A stretch of DNA of 64,000 bases, taken from NCBI GenBank assembly GCA_052035295.1, contig JBPOHS010000075.1, forward strand, positions 1-64,000. The letters run 5' to 3'. Source of the DNA: HdN1 sp052035295 (GTDB taxonomy: Bacteria; Pseudomonadota; Gammaproteobacteria; Pseudomonadales; Ketobacteraceae). Below are positions 15,313 to 24,076 of the stretch, piece by piece. The notes beneath the pieces were generated by a model. That model saw only the letters and a program-made list of their open reading frames with translations, was not told the DNA's origin and did no database searches. The translations under genes were made by a program, and so were the position numbers. Each line of letters begins with the position of its first letter. The first letter of the stretch is position 1.

Positions 15313-16269
15313 ATGTTTTCCCATGCAGTCGACGATGCCAATGGACCGGAGCTGGATATCGAGGGTGCGGTGGCGTCCCTGGTGACGGTCAAGGATTTCA
15401 TTCGCTGGATCGTCAGTTGCTTCAATGAACACGGTGTTGTGCTTGGGCATGGTTATGACGAAGCCTGGGACGAGGCGGTCATGCTGGTTCTGCATGCCCT
15501 GCATCTGCCATGGGACATCGATACTCGTGTGCAGGACACCCGCCTGACCGAACGCGAAAAGTACAACATCCTGGATCTTGTTCAGCGCCGCGTCCTGGAA
15601 CGAATACCGACGGCATACCTGATTCATCAGGCCTGGTTCGCCGGTTTGCCCTTCGAGGTGGACGAGCGGGTATTGATTCCGCGTTCGCCGATCGGAGAAT
15701 TGATCGAAAAGCAGTTCGAACCGTGGGTGAAACCCGACACGGTAGAGTCCATTCTCGATCTGTGCACCGGCAGCGCCTGTATCGGGATTGCGTGCGCACA
15801 ATATTTCCCCGAGGCGATGGTGGATTGTGTCGATTTCAGTGAAGACGCGCTCGATGTTGCGGAGCGCAATCTGCAGGCGCACGGTATGGAAGGCCGGGTG
15901 AATCTGATATATTCCGACCTCTTTGAAGCCCTGGAGGGTCGAACCTACGACATCATCGTCAGCAATCCACCGTATGTGGACGCAGAGGACATGGCCGGCC
16001 TGCCAGAGGAATATCACCATGAACCGGTGATGGCGCTGGAGGCGGGTGACGACGGCCTGGATATCGTCCGGCGCATGTTGCCTGAACTGTCCCGTCACCT
16101 GAATCCCGGTGGCATCGTCGTGATAGAAGTCGGCAACAGCATGGAAGCGCTCGAGCGGGCGTTTCCCCATGTGCCGTTCACCTGGCTGGAATTCGAGCGT
16201 GGTGACGGTGGCGTGTTCCTGCTGACCAAGGAAGAAATCGATCACTACCAGGGCCATTTTGTGCAGTAA
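15313..16269 (+). CDS. prmB: 50S ribosomal protein L3 N5-glutamine methyltransferase
   Basis: A 318-residue SAM-dependent methyltransferase. The catalytic NPPY tetrad is at residues 218-221 and binds the glutamine side chain. DLCTGSACIGIACA (about 154-167) is the SAM-binding motif I. The N-terminal helical domain and length fit PrmB, which methylates a glutamine of ribosomal protein L3, as opposed to PrmC (about 280), which acts on release factors. The start ATG 15313 has TAGAGG six bases upstream. aroC follows after 21 bases, the same order as in Pseudomonas and enterics. Confidence 0.95.
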   Translation: MFSHAVDDANGPELDIEGAVASLVTVKDFIRWIVSCFNEHGVVLGHGYDEAWDEAVMLVLHALHLPWDIDTRVQDTRLTEREKYNILDLVQRRVLERIPTAYLIHQAWFAGLPFEVDERVLIPRSPIGELIEKQFEPWVKPDTVESILDLCTGSACIGIACAQYFPEAMVDCVDFSEDALDVAERNLQAHGMEGRVNLIYSDLFEALEGRTYDIIVSNPPYVDAEDMAGLPEEYHHEPVMALEAGDDGLDIVRRMLPELSRHLNPGGIVVIEVGNSMEALERAFPHVPFTWLEFERGDGGVFLLTKEEIDHYQGHFVQ

Positions 16270-16290
16270 GGCTGAAGCGAGCAAAAACAC

Positions 16291-17391
16291 ATGTCTGGAA
16301 ATACGTTTGGCAAGTTGTTTACCGTCACCACCTTTGGTGAAAGCCACGGGCTCGCATTGGGCTGTATTGTCGATGGCTGCCCCCCTGGGCTGGAACTGTC
16401 CGAAGCCGACATTCAGGGCGATCTCGACCGTCGACGTCCCGGTACATCGCGCTATACCACACAACGCCAGGAACCGGATCAGGTAAAGATTCTTTCCGGC
16501 GTGTTCGAAGGCAAAACCACCGGTACGCCCATTGGATTGCTGATCGAGAACACCGACCAGAAGTCGAAGGATTATTCCAACATCGCGGCGACCTTCCGCC
16601 CGGCTCATGCCGACTACACCTACCACCAGAAATACGGTCAGCGCGATTACCGGGGTGGCGGCCGCTCCTCGGCACGGGAAACCGCCATGCGCGTGGCCGC
16701 GGGTGCGATCGCCAAAAAATATCTGAAACAGCGTTACGGCATCAGCGTGCGCGGTTACGTGTCGCAGATCGGTTCCATCAAGGCCACGCAGTTCGACTGG
16801 AATGAAGTAGGCAACAACCCGTTTTTCTGCCCGGATGCCTCTGTCGTTCCTGCCATGGAAACCTTGATCGAGCAGTTACGTCGTGACGGCAGCTCCATCG
16901 GGGCCCGCATAACGATCGTTGCAACGGGTGTTTTGCCGGGCTTGGGTGAACCTGTGTTCGATCGCCTCGATGCCGACATCGCTCATGCCCTGATGAGTAT
17001 CAATGCGGTCAAGGGTGTCGAAATTGGCGATGGCTTCGCTTGTGTCGAGCAACGCGGTGAAGAACATCGGGATGAGATGACGCCACAGGGATTCCTGTCG
17101 AATCATGCCGGCGGCATTCTCGGCGGCATTTCCACGGGGCAGGACATCGTCGCGCATATTGCTCTGAAACCGACCTCGTCCATCCGTATTCCCGGCAAGA
17201 GCATTCTCGCGGATGGCACCCCGACCGAGGTGGTGACCACAGGTCGTCATGACCCTTGTGTTGGTGTGCGCGCGACGCCGATCGCCGAAGCCATGCTGGC
17301 GCTGGTATTGATGGATCATGCCTTGCGGCATCGCGGTCAAAATGCCGATGTGCGTACCGATACGCCGGTGGTTCCGGGCAGCATTATCTGA
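16291..17391 (+). CDS. aroC: chorismate synthase
   Basis: A 366-residue enzyme that converts 5-enolpyruvylshikimate 3-phosphate to chorismate, the last step of the shikimate pathway, using reduced FMN. The family signatures are clear: GESHG near residue 16, RRRPGTSRYTTQRQEPD-like RRPGTSRYTTQRQEPD (about 48-63), RGGGRSSARETAMRVAAGA (about 122-140) and the C-terminal DPCVGVRATPIAEAML. The length matches bacterial AroC exactly. It lies between prmB and an MFS transporter gene on the same strand and is probably cotranscribed with prmB. Confidence 0.98.
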   Translation: MSGNTFGKLFTVTTFGESHGLALGCIVDGCPPGLELSEADIQGDLDRRRPGTSRYTTQRQEPDQVKILSGVFEGKTTGTPIGLLIENTDQKSKDYSNIAATFRPAHADYTYHQKYGQRDYRGGGRSSARETAMRVAAGAIAKKYLKQRYGISVRGYVSQIGSIKATQFDWNEVGNNPFFCPDASVVPAMETLIEQLRRDGSSIGARITIVATGVLPGLGEPVFDRLDADIAHALMSINAVKGVEIGDGFACVEQRGEEHRDEMTPQGFLSNHAGGILGGISTGQDIVAHIALKPTSSIRIPGKSILADGTPTEVVTTGRHDPCVGVRATPIAEAMLALVLMDHALRHRGQNADVRTDTPVVPGSII

Positions 17392-17404
17392 TCAAGGGGG
17401 CCCG

Positions 17405-18562
17405 ATGCCCGTGACGACGGTGCCGTACTGGCGCCTGTCCTCGCTGTACTTCTTTTATTTCACTATCGCCGGATCGCTGATGCCATTCTGGGGCCTGTAC
17501 CTACAGGACCTTGGCTTCAGCGGCTTTGACATCGGTGTGGTCATTGCGGTCATGTCCGCGACCAAGATCGGCGCGCCCAATTTGTGGGGCTGGCTGGCCG
17601 ATCGCACGGGGTGGCATGCACCCATTGTTCGCTGGGCGGTGGCCGCTTGCATTGTCTGTTTTGGCGGGGTGTTGCTGGACCCACCCTTCGCCTGGCTGCT
17701 GGTGGTGATGACGCTCTACAGCTTCTTCTGGAATGCTGTGCTGCCGCAGTTCGAGGTCATCACCCTGCATGCTCTCGACGGTCAGACAGAGCGTTACAGC
17801 CAGATTCGCGTCTGGGGATCGATCAGTTTCATTGCCTGCGTAGCAGGTCTCGGCCTGCTGTTCGATTACGTCTCCGTCAGGCTGTTGCCTTTCATCATTA
17901 TCGGTCTGATGTTTGCGTTGCTCGCTTCGACCATGCTCGCGCCCAATCCGGTGATTGCACACAGCGGCGGGGTGCACGCACCTTTTCTGCGATATCTGAA
18001 ATCTCCGGTCGTTATCGCCTTTTTCGTCACGGCCTTGTTGTCGCAAGTCTCGCACGGTGCTTACTACGCATTCTTTACGCTGTTCATGGAAAAGCAGGAC
18101 TACTCGCGCGGACTGATCGGTGTGTTCTGGTCGGTCGGTGTGGTGGCCGAAGTGGTGGTCTTCCTGTACATGCATCGCATTGTCGAGCGCTGGAGTTCGC
18201 GGCAACTGCTGGCATTCAGTTTTGCGGTGGGGGCGATACGCTGGTGCCTGATTGCGTTGTTTCCGCAATCCATTCCCCTGATTTTACTGGTGCAAACGGG
18301 GCATGCGGCTACCTTCGCCATCCTGCATTCGGTGTCGATCCAGTTCGTCCATCAACGCTTCCCGGCCTCGGTTGCGGGGCAGGGACAGGCCTTGTATAGT
18401 GCGGTCAGTTTCGGGGCGGGGGGCGCCATCGGTAACATCGCTTCCGGTTGGTTGTGGGAGCATGGCAGCCCGTCCGGTCCTTTTCTCATGGCGACCGTGG
18501 TATCGGTATTGGCCATGTTGATCATCCTGTTCTATTTCAAACCTCAGTACGCGGAGCCTTGA
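17405..18562 (+). CDS. MFS transporter (HcaT/PPP family-like)
   Basis: A 385-residue inner-membrane protein with about 12 predicted transmembrane helices, of the MFS_1-like group that includes phenylpropionate permease HcaT. The first helix is in LYFFYFTIAGSLMPFWGLYL, and WGWLADRTG (about 58-66) is the MFS loop 2-3 motif. The start ATG 17405 has AAGGGGG ten bases upstream; the frame extends back into aroC without similarity. The same position between aroC and mtnB is occupied by an MFS gene in Pseudomonas. The substrate is unknown; it lies only six bases from mtnB. Confidence 0.88.
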   Translation: MPVTTVPYWRLSSLYFFYFTIAGSLMPFWGLYLQDLGFSGFDIGVVIAVMSATKIGAPNLWGWLADRTGWHAPIVRWAVAACIVCFGGVLLDPPFAWLLVVMTLYSFFWNAVLPQFEVITLHALDGQTERYSQIRVWGSISFIACVAGLGLLFDYVSVRLLPFIIIGLMFALLASTMLAPNPVIAHSGGVHAPFLRYLKSPVVIAFFVTALLSQVSHGAYYAFFTLFMEKQDYSRGLIGVFWSVGVVAEVVVFLYMHRIVERWSSRQLLAFSFAVGAIRWCLIALFPQSIPLILLVQTGHAATFAILHSVSIQFVHQRFPASVAGQGQALYSAVSFGAGGAIGNIASGWLWEHGSPSGPFLMATVVSVLAMLIILFYFKPQYAEP

Positions 18563-18568
18563 GTCGTC

Positions 18569-19195
18569 ATGTGGCCAGAAGAAACCTTTGCCCGTCACAG
18601 CCTGGTCGAAATCGGTCGTTGGGTCGGATCCCGTGGTTGGTGCCCGGCGACCAGTGGCAATCTTTCCTGCCGCATCGCTGGCGACCGTTACCTGATCAGT
18701 GTGTCCGGCAAGGATAAAGGCAGTCTGCAAGCAGAGGATTTCCTCGCGGTTGATTTTGACGGCAAGCCGATCGACAGCGACAAGCGCCCGTCGGCCGAGA
18801 CACTGCTGCATGCCGTTATTTATTCATTGCATGCCGAGGCGCGTTTTGTGGTGCACACCCACTCCATCAACGGTACGGTGTTGAGCCGCCATATCGGCAA
18901 GGGGCAGATCGTGTTTCGCGATTATGAGCTACAGAAAGCCTTTGCAGGCGTCGAAACGCATGACATGGCGCTGGTGGTGCCGCTGTTCGCCAACAGTCAG
19001 GACATGGTCACGCTCGCCCAGGATGTTCGTGGTGTGCTCGCAGCCTCGACCGGTGCGCCGGCGTTTGTTTTGGCTGGGCACGGCGTTTACACCTGGGGCA
19101 AAACCGCCGCCGAGGCTCGCCGTCATGCCGAAGCCATGGAAATCCTGATGGAATGCGAATATCAGTCGAGGCTGCTGAAAGCCTTGAATGTATAA
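18569..19195 (+). CDS. mtnB: methylthioribulose-1-phosphate dehydratase
   Basis: A 208-residue class II aldolase-fold protein of the methionine salvage pathway. It dehydrates 5-methylthioribulose 1-phosphate. The zinc site is in VVHTHSINGT (about 90-99) and in FVLAGHGVYTWG near residue 168. CPATSGNLSCR near the N-terminus is the family phosphate-binding motif. Length fits MtnB (about 205). mtnD follows after a 100-base gap and mtnC after that, the usual gammaproteobacterial trio. Confidence 0.95.
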   Translation: MWPEETFARHSLVEIGRWVGSRGWCPATSGNLSCRIAGDRYLISVSGKDKGSLQAEDFLAVDFDGKPIDSDKRPSAETLLHAVIYSLHAEARFVVHTHSINGTVLSRHIGKGQIVFRDYELQKAFAGVETHDMALVVPLFANSQDMVTLAQDVRGVLAASTGAPAFVLAGHGVYTWGKTAAEARRHAEAMEILMECEYQSRLLKALNV

Positions 19196-19295
19196 CGGCA
19201 CCCAGTGCGAAAAGAGTTGTCTCATGGCATGCAAAATGCCGAATTGATGCCGGTTTCCGAAAATATACCTGCTCTGTAGACTCAAGGAGAACATC

Positions 19296-19862
19296 ATGAG
19301 CCGCTTGACCATTTACCGTGACGGCGCCCCGCGCGATGTCCTGTTGCAAACTGAGGATCAAAGAGAAATCGCTGCCAAACTGAAAGAATTTGGGGTTGCT
19401 TTCGAACAGTGGGACGCCGCCTTTTCCATCACGCCGGAGTCGACTGGCACCGATATTCTCGAGGCGTATGCCGGGCAGATTGATCGCTTGAAGGCTGAAG
19501 GCGGGTACCAGACGGCGGACGTTATCAACATGACGCCAGCGCACCCCGACAAGGTGGCCCTGCGGCAGAAATTCCTGTCAGAGCATCAGCACAGCGAAGA
19601 CGAAGTTCGTTTCTTCGTGAAAGGGTCAGGCATGTTCTATCTGCATCTGGAACAACAGGTACTGGCTGTGCAGTGCTGCAAGAACGACTTGATCAGCGTT
19701 CCCGCCAACGCCAAACACTGGTTCGACATGGGCACAGAGCCTGATTTCACTTGCGTGCGCCTGTTCACCAATCCGGAAGGCTGGGTGGCCAACTATACCG
19801 GTGACTCACTCGCCGATGGCTTTCCGAAATTCGCGGATCTGGCGGTGGGAGTCTCAGCGTGA
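19296..19862 (+). CDS. mtnD: acireductone dioxygenase
   Basis: A 188-residue cupin that converts acireductone to the keto acid precursor of methionine (Fe form) or to off-pathway products (Ni form). The metal-binding motif EHQHSEDEVRFF at about residues 96-107 supplies two histidines and a glutamate; the further histidine is in ANAKHWFD near residue 143. AAGGAGA lies eight bases before ATG 19296. Its stop overlaps the mtnC start by four bases, implying coupling. Confidence 0.96.
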   Translation: MSRLTIYRDGAPRDVLLQTEDQREIAAKLKEFGVAFEQWDAAFSITPESTGTDILEAYAGQIDRLKAEGGYQTADVINMTPAHPDKVALRQKFLSEHQHSEDEVRFFVKGSGMFYLHLEQQVLAVQCCKNDLISVPANAKHWFDMGTEPDFTCVRLFTNPEGWVANYTGDSLADGFPKFADLAVGVSA

Positions 19863-20536
19863 TCAAGGCGATCGTCACCGATATCGAGGGAACCACCTCC
19901 AGTGTCTCCTTCGTGCTGGAAGTGCTGTTCCCGTATGCGCGTGAACGCATGGCGCGTTTTGTCACCGACCACCGCGATCAGCCGGCGGTCGCTGCCGAAC
20001 TGGCCGCCGTGCGCAAAGAGGAGGGGACTCCCGACGCGTCACTGCAGGACGTGATCGATACCCTGATTCGCTGGATCGACGAAGATCGCAAGGCAACGCC
20101 ACTCAAGGCCCTGCAAGGTATGATTTGGGCTGAAGGCTATGCTAACGGGCAGCTTGAAGGGCATGTTTACGATGACGTGCCCGGCTGTCTGCAAAGCTGG
20201 AAAGCACAAGGCAAGACGCTGGCCGTGTATTCCTCGGGCTCCATCGCTGCTCAAAAACTGATTTTTGGTCACACCAAGTTTGGTGATCTGACGCCGCTGT
20301 TCTCCGCCTATTTCGATACCACCACGGGTGGAAAACGCGAGCAGACCTCGTATACCCGCATTGTTGAATCACTGGCCCTGTCACCCCAGGAGGTATTGTT
20401 TTTATCCGATATACAGCAGGAACTGGATGCTGCCCGCGTTGCCGGGTTGCGTACCTGCGGTTTGGAACGTGGCGAACGCGGGGTTATCCGCGATCACGAC
20501 GTGGTCACCACCTTCAATGACATCCGGCTGGACTAA
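19859..20536 (+). CDS. mtnC: enolase-phosphatase E1
   Basis: A 225-residue bifunctional HAD-family enzyme of methionine salvage that enolises and then dephosphorylates 2,3-diketo-5-methylthiopentyl-1-phosphate. The HAD nucleophile motif is TDIEGTTS (residues 7-14), followed by AVYSSGS (about 122-128) and FLSDIQQELDAA (about 181-192). The start is GTG 19859, overlapping the mtnD stop (GTGA). The mtnB-mtnD-mtnC trio is complete here, but mtnA and mtnP, which make the substrate, are not in the window. Confidence 0.95.
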   Translation: MIKAIVTDIEGTTSSVSFVLEVLFPYARERMARFVTDHRDQPAVAAELAAVRKEEGTPDASLQDVIDTLIRWIDEDRKATPLKALQGMIWAEGYANGQLEGHVYDDVPGCLQSWKAQGKTLAVYSSGSIAAQKLIFGHTKFGDLTPLFSAYFDTTTGGKREQTSYTRIVESLALSPQEVLFLSDIQQELDAARVAGLRTCGLERGERGVIRDHDVVTTFNDIRLD

Positions 20537-20548
20537 ACGGGCACCGAT

Positions 20549-20968
20549 GTGAGCGCTGAAGGAAATTCCCTGCTTTTCGTGTATGGCACGCTCCAGGATG
20601 AGCGCGTTATCCGTGCCGTTACAGGCAAGGTATTTCCTGCGTCGCCTGCGGTGCTTCGTGGTTACCGTCGTTATCGGGTCAAGGATGCCGATTACCCGGG
20701 TATCTGCCCGGATGTTTCAGGAACCGTAGAAGGATTACTTCTCGATAATGTCGATGACGGAGCGATTCAGGCGCTGGATGTGTTCGAGGGAGAATACTAC
20801 GAGCGTAAAACCGTCGATGTTATGTCAGAGGCTGGCGTTGTGCGACCGTGTTTTTGTTATGTGATTCACGCAGACTGGCTGCATCTTCTCTCGGGTGAGG
20901 CGTGGTCGCTGGAGGAGTTCCAGCGTGTCGGTTACCAGCGTTTTCGCGATACTTATCCGAATTTTTGA
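20549..20968 (+). CDS. gamma-glutamylcyclotransferase-like (AIG2/GGACT) protein
   Basis: A 139-residue small beta-barrel protein. FVYGTLQDERV (about 10-20) is the substrate-loop motif of the gamma-glutamylcyclotransferase/AIG2 family, and LDVFEGEYYERKTVDV (about 75-90) contains the expected catalytic glutamate. The start is GTG 20549, since the ATG two bases earlier is out of frame. Its last 16 bases overlap the convergent LysR gene. Whether it releases 5-oxoproline from gamma-glutamyl peptides or amines cannot be told. Confidence 0.82.
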   Translation: MSAEGNSLLFVYGTLQDERVIRAVTGKVFPASPAVLRGYRRYRVKDADYPGICPDVSGTVEGLLLDNVDDGAIQALDVFEGEYYERKTVDVMSEAGVVRPCFCYVIHADWLHLLSGEAWSLEEFQRVGYQRFRDTYPNF

Positions 20969-21834
20969 CGCCCCTCCACCAGTACCCGAATCATGGCCTG
21001 TGCCGCATTCGACAAGGAATGATCCGGGTGAAAGACCACCCCCAGCTGTCGTTCCAGTTGCAGTTGCGGAACATCCAACACCTCAACATCGTCGTTAACC
21101 ATCGTGGCCGGCAAGACACTCCAGCCAAGTCCAATACCCACCATCATGCGAATCGTTTCCAGATAATTGGTTTCAATCGCGACATTGATGCCCAGGCCTG
21201 CTTTCTTGAACAGACCCTCCACGATGCGTCGTGTAAAAGTTGATTCACTGGGCAGTACCGACACCTGCTGGGCCAGGCTTTTGAGCGTTACCCGGCTTTT
21301 TTCCAGCAGGGGATGTTGTTTGCCGACCACCACACACAAGGGGTCACGCCAGATCGGAATCAATTCAAATCGCTCGGGTGGCTCGGGTGGCAGGGTAATG
21401 ATGCCAATCTCAAGTTCGCCTTGGGACACCCCCGCGAAAGCCTCCTCGGAATCGATGAATTTCATGTCAAGTTGCACGTCGGGATAGGTGCTGGTGAAGG
21501 TCCTCAATACCGGTGGCAGTCGATGTAACCCAATGTGATGGCTGGTGCCCAGGGTGAGCTTGCCGGCGACGTGGCCCTGTAGATTGGAAAGAGCCCGACG
21601 GCAGTCCTCGACGTCCATCAGGATTTTGCGCGCGCGCGGCATCAAGGCGCGTCCTCCTTCGGTGAGCACGATGCTGCGGCCGATACGGTCGAACAGGCGA
21701 AGGCCCAACTGCGCTTCCAGGTTGGAAATCCGTTTGCTGATCGCCGGTTGCGTGATGTGCAGGGTGTCAGCGGCCAGGGAAAAGGAGGAGGATTCGGCGA
21801 CCGCAACGAAGGCCTGTAACTCGTGAATATCCAT
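20953..21834 (-). CDS. LysR-family transcriptional regulator next to leuC
   Basis: A 293-residue LysR-type regulator. The winged helix-turn-helix is at residues 1-60 (SSFSLAADTLHITQPAISKR), and the substrate-binding domain follows from about 90. I chose MDIHELQAF at 21834; the frame opens at 21867. It is divergent from leuCDB, the classic arrangement of a LysR regulator and its target, and an inverted repeat lies between them. A related gene occupies this place in Pseudomonas. Regulation of leucine synthesis is likely but not shown. Its 3' end overlaps the cyclotransferase gene tail to tail. Confidence 0.9.
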   Translation of the reverse strand: MDIHELQAFVAVAESSSFSLAADTLHITQPAISKRISNLEAQLGLRLFDRIGRSIVLTEGGRALMPRARKILMDVEDCRRALSNLQGHVAGKLTLGTSHHIGLHRLPPVLRTFTSTYPDVQLDMKFIDSEEAFAGVSQGELEIGIITLPPEPPERFELIPIWRDPLCVVVGKQHPLLEKSRVTLKSLAQQVSVLPSESTFTRRIVEGLFKKAGLGINVAIETNYLETIRMMVGIGLGWSVLPATMVNDDVEVLDVPQLQLERQLGVVFHPDHSLSNAAQAMIRVLVEGRQKFG

Positions 21835-21862
21835 GATCGATGCATTCCTGATGGTTATCGGT

Positions 21863-21909
21863 TTCATGAAAAATATGAATTTGTTTTATTGTTTTTGCAA
21901 GCGTACGAT
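21863..21909 (+). promoter_or_regulatory. leuC promoter with LysR-type inverted repeat
   Basis: TTGTTT (21881-21886), a 17-base spacer and TACGAT (21904-21909) form a plausible sigma-70 promoter for leuC. Directly upstream, TTCAT-N7-ATGAA (21863-21879) is an inverted repeat of the size bound by LysR-type regulators. It lies between the divergent LysR gene and leuC. Confidence 0.45.
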
Positions 21910-21955
21910 CTTCAATGTCCCGCATTCGGGTGATGGTTAGAATGGAGTAGCTGGC

Positions 21956-23359
21956 ATGGCCGGAAAAACCCTTTACGACAAGCTCTGGGAATCCCATGTG
22001 GTCAAGGAGCGTGATGATGGCACGGCGTTGATTTATATCGATCGCCAATTGCTGCACGAAGTGACGACACCGCAAGCCTTCGAAGGCCTGCGCCTGGCGC
22101 AGCGCAAACCCTGGCGTCTTGACGCCAATCTGGCAACGCCGGATCACAACGTGCCTACCACCAAACTGGTCGGCCCGATCGAGGATCCGATTTCCCGCAT
22201 TCAGGTGCAGACGCTTGACGACAACTGCGATGAGTTCGGCATTCTCGAATTCAAGATGAAGGATGTGCGTCAGGGCATCGTGCATGTGGTCGGGCCTGAA
22301 CAAGGTGCGACACTGCCAGGGACGACCATTGTCTGCGGCGACTCGCATACGGCAACGCATGGCGCGTTTGGCGCGCTGGCGCATGGTATCGGCACCTCAG
22401 AAGTCGAGCACGTGCTTGCGACCCAGTGCCTGATTCAACGCAAGATGAAAAACATGGCGGTGCGCGTCAAGGGCCCGGTCAAACCGGGAGTGACCGCAAA
22501 AGACATCGTGCTCCACATCATTGGCGTTATTGGCACGGCAGGTGGCACCGGCTATGCCATCGAGTTCTGCGGTGAAGCGATCGAGGATCTGTCGGTCGAA
22601 GGGCGCATGACGGTTTGCAACATGGCGATCGAAGCCGGTGCACGTAGTGGCATGGTGGCGGTAGATGAGAAGACCATCGCGTATTTCGACGGGCGCCCGT
22701 ATTCACCCAAGGGTGAGCAATGGGAAAAAGCTGCGGCCTATTGGCGCACGCTCAAAAGCGATCCGGATGCGGTTTTTGATTGCGTCGTTGACATCAATGC
22801 CGACGATATCAAACCCATGGTGAGCTGGGGAACGTCCCCGGAGATGGTCGTGGCGATCGATCAGCCACTGCCCGATCCCGACCAGGAATCTGATCCCGTC
22901 AAGGCAGAAGGTATGCGTCGCGCCTACAAATACATGAACCTCAAGCCGGGCATTACCATGTCCGATGTGGTTCCGGATCGTGTGTTCATCGGCTCATGCA
23001 CCAACTCGCGCATCGAGGATTTACGCGCGGCGGCAGCCGTGATCAAGGGGCGCAAAGTGTCGTCGCTGGTGAAACAGGCGATGGTGGTGCCGGGCTCTGG
23101 GCTGGTCAAGCAGCAGGCCGAAGCAGAAGGTCTTCACGAAATTTTTACCCGGGCGGGTTTCGAATGGCGCGAGCCCGGGTGCTCGATGTGTCTGGCCATG
23201 AACGCTGATCGTCTGGGTGATGGTGAGCATTGTGCCTCGACGTCGAACCGCAATTTCGAAGGCAGACAGGGCTATGGTGGACGTACCCATCTGGTCAGCC
23301 CCGCCATGGCGGCTGCCGCTGCGATTGCCGGCAAATTTGTCGATGTGCGTGAGTTTTAG
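21956..23359 (+). CDS. leuC: 3-isopropylmalate dehydratase large subunit
   Basis: A 467-residue aconitase-family protein. With LeuD it isomerises 2-isopropylmalate to 3-isopropylmalate in leucine synthesis. The 4Fe-4S cluster cysteines are in GSCTNSRIEDL (about residues 345-355) and in GCSMCLAMN (about 409-417). VCGDSHTATHGAFGALAHGIG (about 125-145) is the family substrate motif. Length equals that of E. coli LeuC (466). GGAG precedes the ATG by eight bases. leuD follows after 52 bases. Confidence 0.98.
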   Translation: MAGKTLYDKLWESHVVKERDDGTALIYIDRQLLHEVTTPQAFEGLRLAQRKPWRLDANLATPDHNVPTTKLVGPIEDPISRIQVQTLDDNCDEFGILEFKMKDVRQGIVHVVGPEQGATLPGTTIVCGDSHTATHGAFGALAHGIGTSEVEHVLATQCLIQRKMKNMAVRVKGPVKPGVTAKDIVLHIIGVIGTAGGTGYAIEFCGEAIEDLSVEGRMTVCNMAIEAGARSGMVAVDEKTIAYFDGRPYSPKGEQWEKAAAYWRTLKSDPDAVFDCVVDINADDIKPMVSWGTSPEMVVAIDQPLPDPDQESDPVKAEGMRRAYKYMNLKPGITMSDVVPDRVFIGSCTNSRIEDLRAAAAVIKGRKVSSLVKQAMVVPGSGLVKQQAEAEGLHEIFTRAGFEWREPGCSMCLAMNADRLGDGEHCASTSNRNFEGRQGYGGRTHLVSPAMAAAAAIAGKFVDVREF

Positions 23360-23411
23360 GAAACGGGCGCAGATTCCGTTTTCAGCAGAGGACAGCCTCC
23401 AGGAGAAGATC

Positions 23412-24059
23412 ATGGATAAATATACGGTGGAATCAGGTGTTGTGGCGCCATTGGATCGTGCCAATGTCGACACGGACCAGATTATTCCCAAACAATTCCT
23501 CAAGTCGATCAAGCGCAGTGGTTTCGGGCCCAACCTGTTTGATGAATGGCGTTATCTCGACAAGGGAGAGCCGGGGCAGGATTGCAGCGGGCGTCCGCTT
23601 AATCCGGCGTTTGTGCTCAACGATGCACGATATCAGGGAGCGAAAGTACTTCTGACGCGCCGTAATTTCGGTTGTGGCTCCAGCCGCGAGCATGCACCGT
23701 GGGCATTGATGGACTACGGTTTTCGTACCGTTATTGCGCCGTCGTTTGCGGACATTTTTTTCAATAATTGTTTTCAGAACGGCATTCTGCCGATCCGGTT
23801 GAGCGAAGAGGTGATTGAAACCCTGTTTCAACGCGTGTTCGCCACCCCGGGTTATGCGCTGACTATCGATCTCGATGCCCAGGTTGTCATTGCGCCCGAG
23901 GGTGATCGTTATGCCTTCGAGGTTGATGCCTTCCGCAAATATTGCCTGCTCAACGGGCTGGACGACATCGGATTGACGCTGCAGGATGCTGATGCCATTC
24001 GTGCCTATGAACAACGCAAGCGTGCGGAAACGCCGTGGTTGTTCGACGCCATCAAATAA
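23412..24059 (+). CDS. leuD: 3-isopropylmalate dehydratase small subunit
   Basis: A 215-residue swivelling domain that completes the LeuC active site. NVDTDQIIPKQFLK (about 18-31) and RRNFGCGSSREHAPWAL (about 82-98) are the LeuD signatures. The start ATG 23412 has AGGAGAAG five bases upstream; the frame is open further upstream inside the leuC tail but without similarity. leuB starts 17 bases after the stop, so leuCDB is one operon. Confidence 0.98.
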   Translation: MDKYTVESGVVAPLDRANVDTDQIIPKQFLKSIKRSGFGPNLFDEWRYLDKGEPGQDCSGRPLNPAFVLNDARYQGAKVLLTRRNFGCGSSREHAPWALMDYGFRTVIAPSFADIFFNNCFQNGILPIRLSEEVIETLFQRVFATPGYALTIDLDAQVVIAPEGDRYAFEVDAFRKYCLLNGLDDIGLTLQDADAIRAYEQRKRAETPWLFDAIK

Positions 24060-24076
24060 GAGAGGAAATCGATTCA

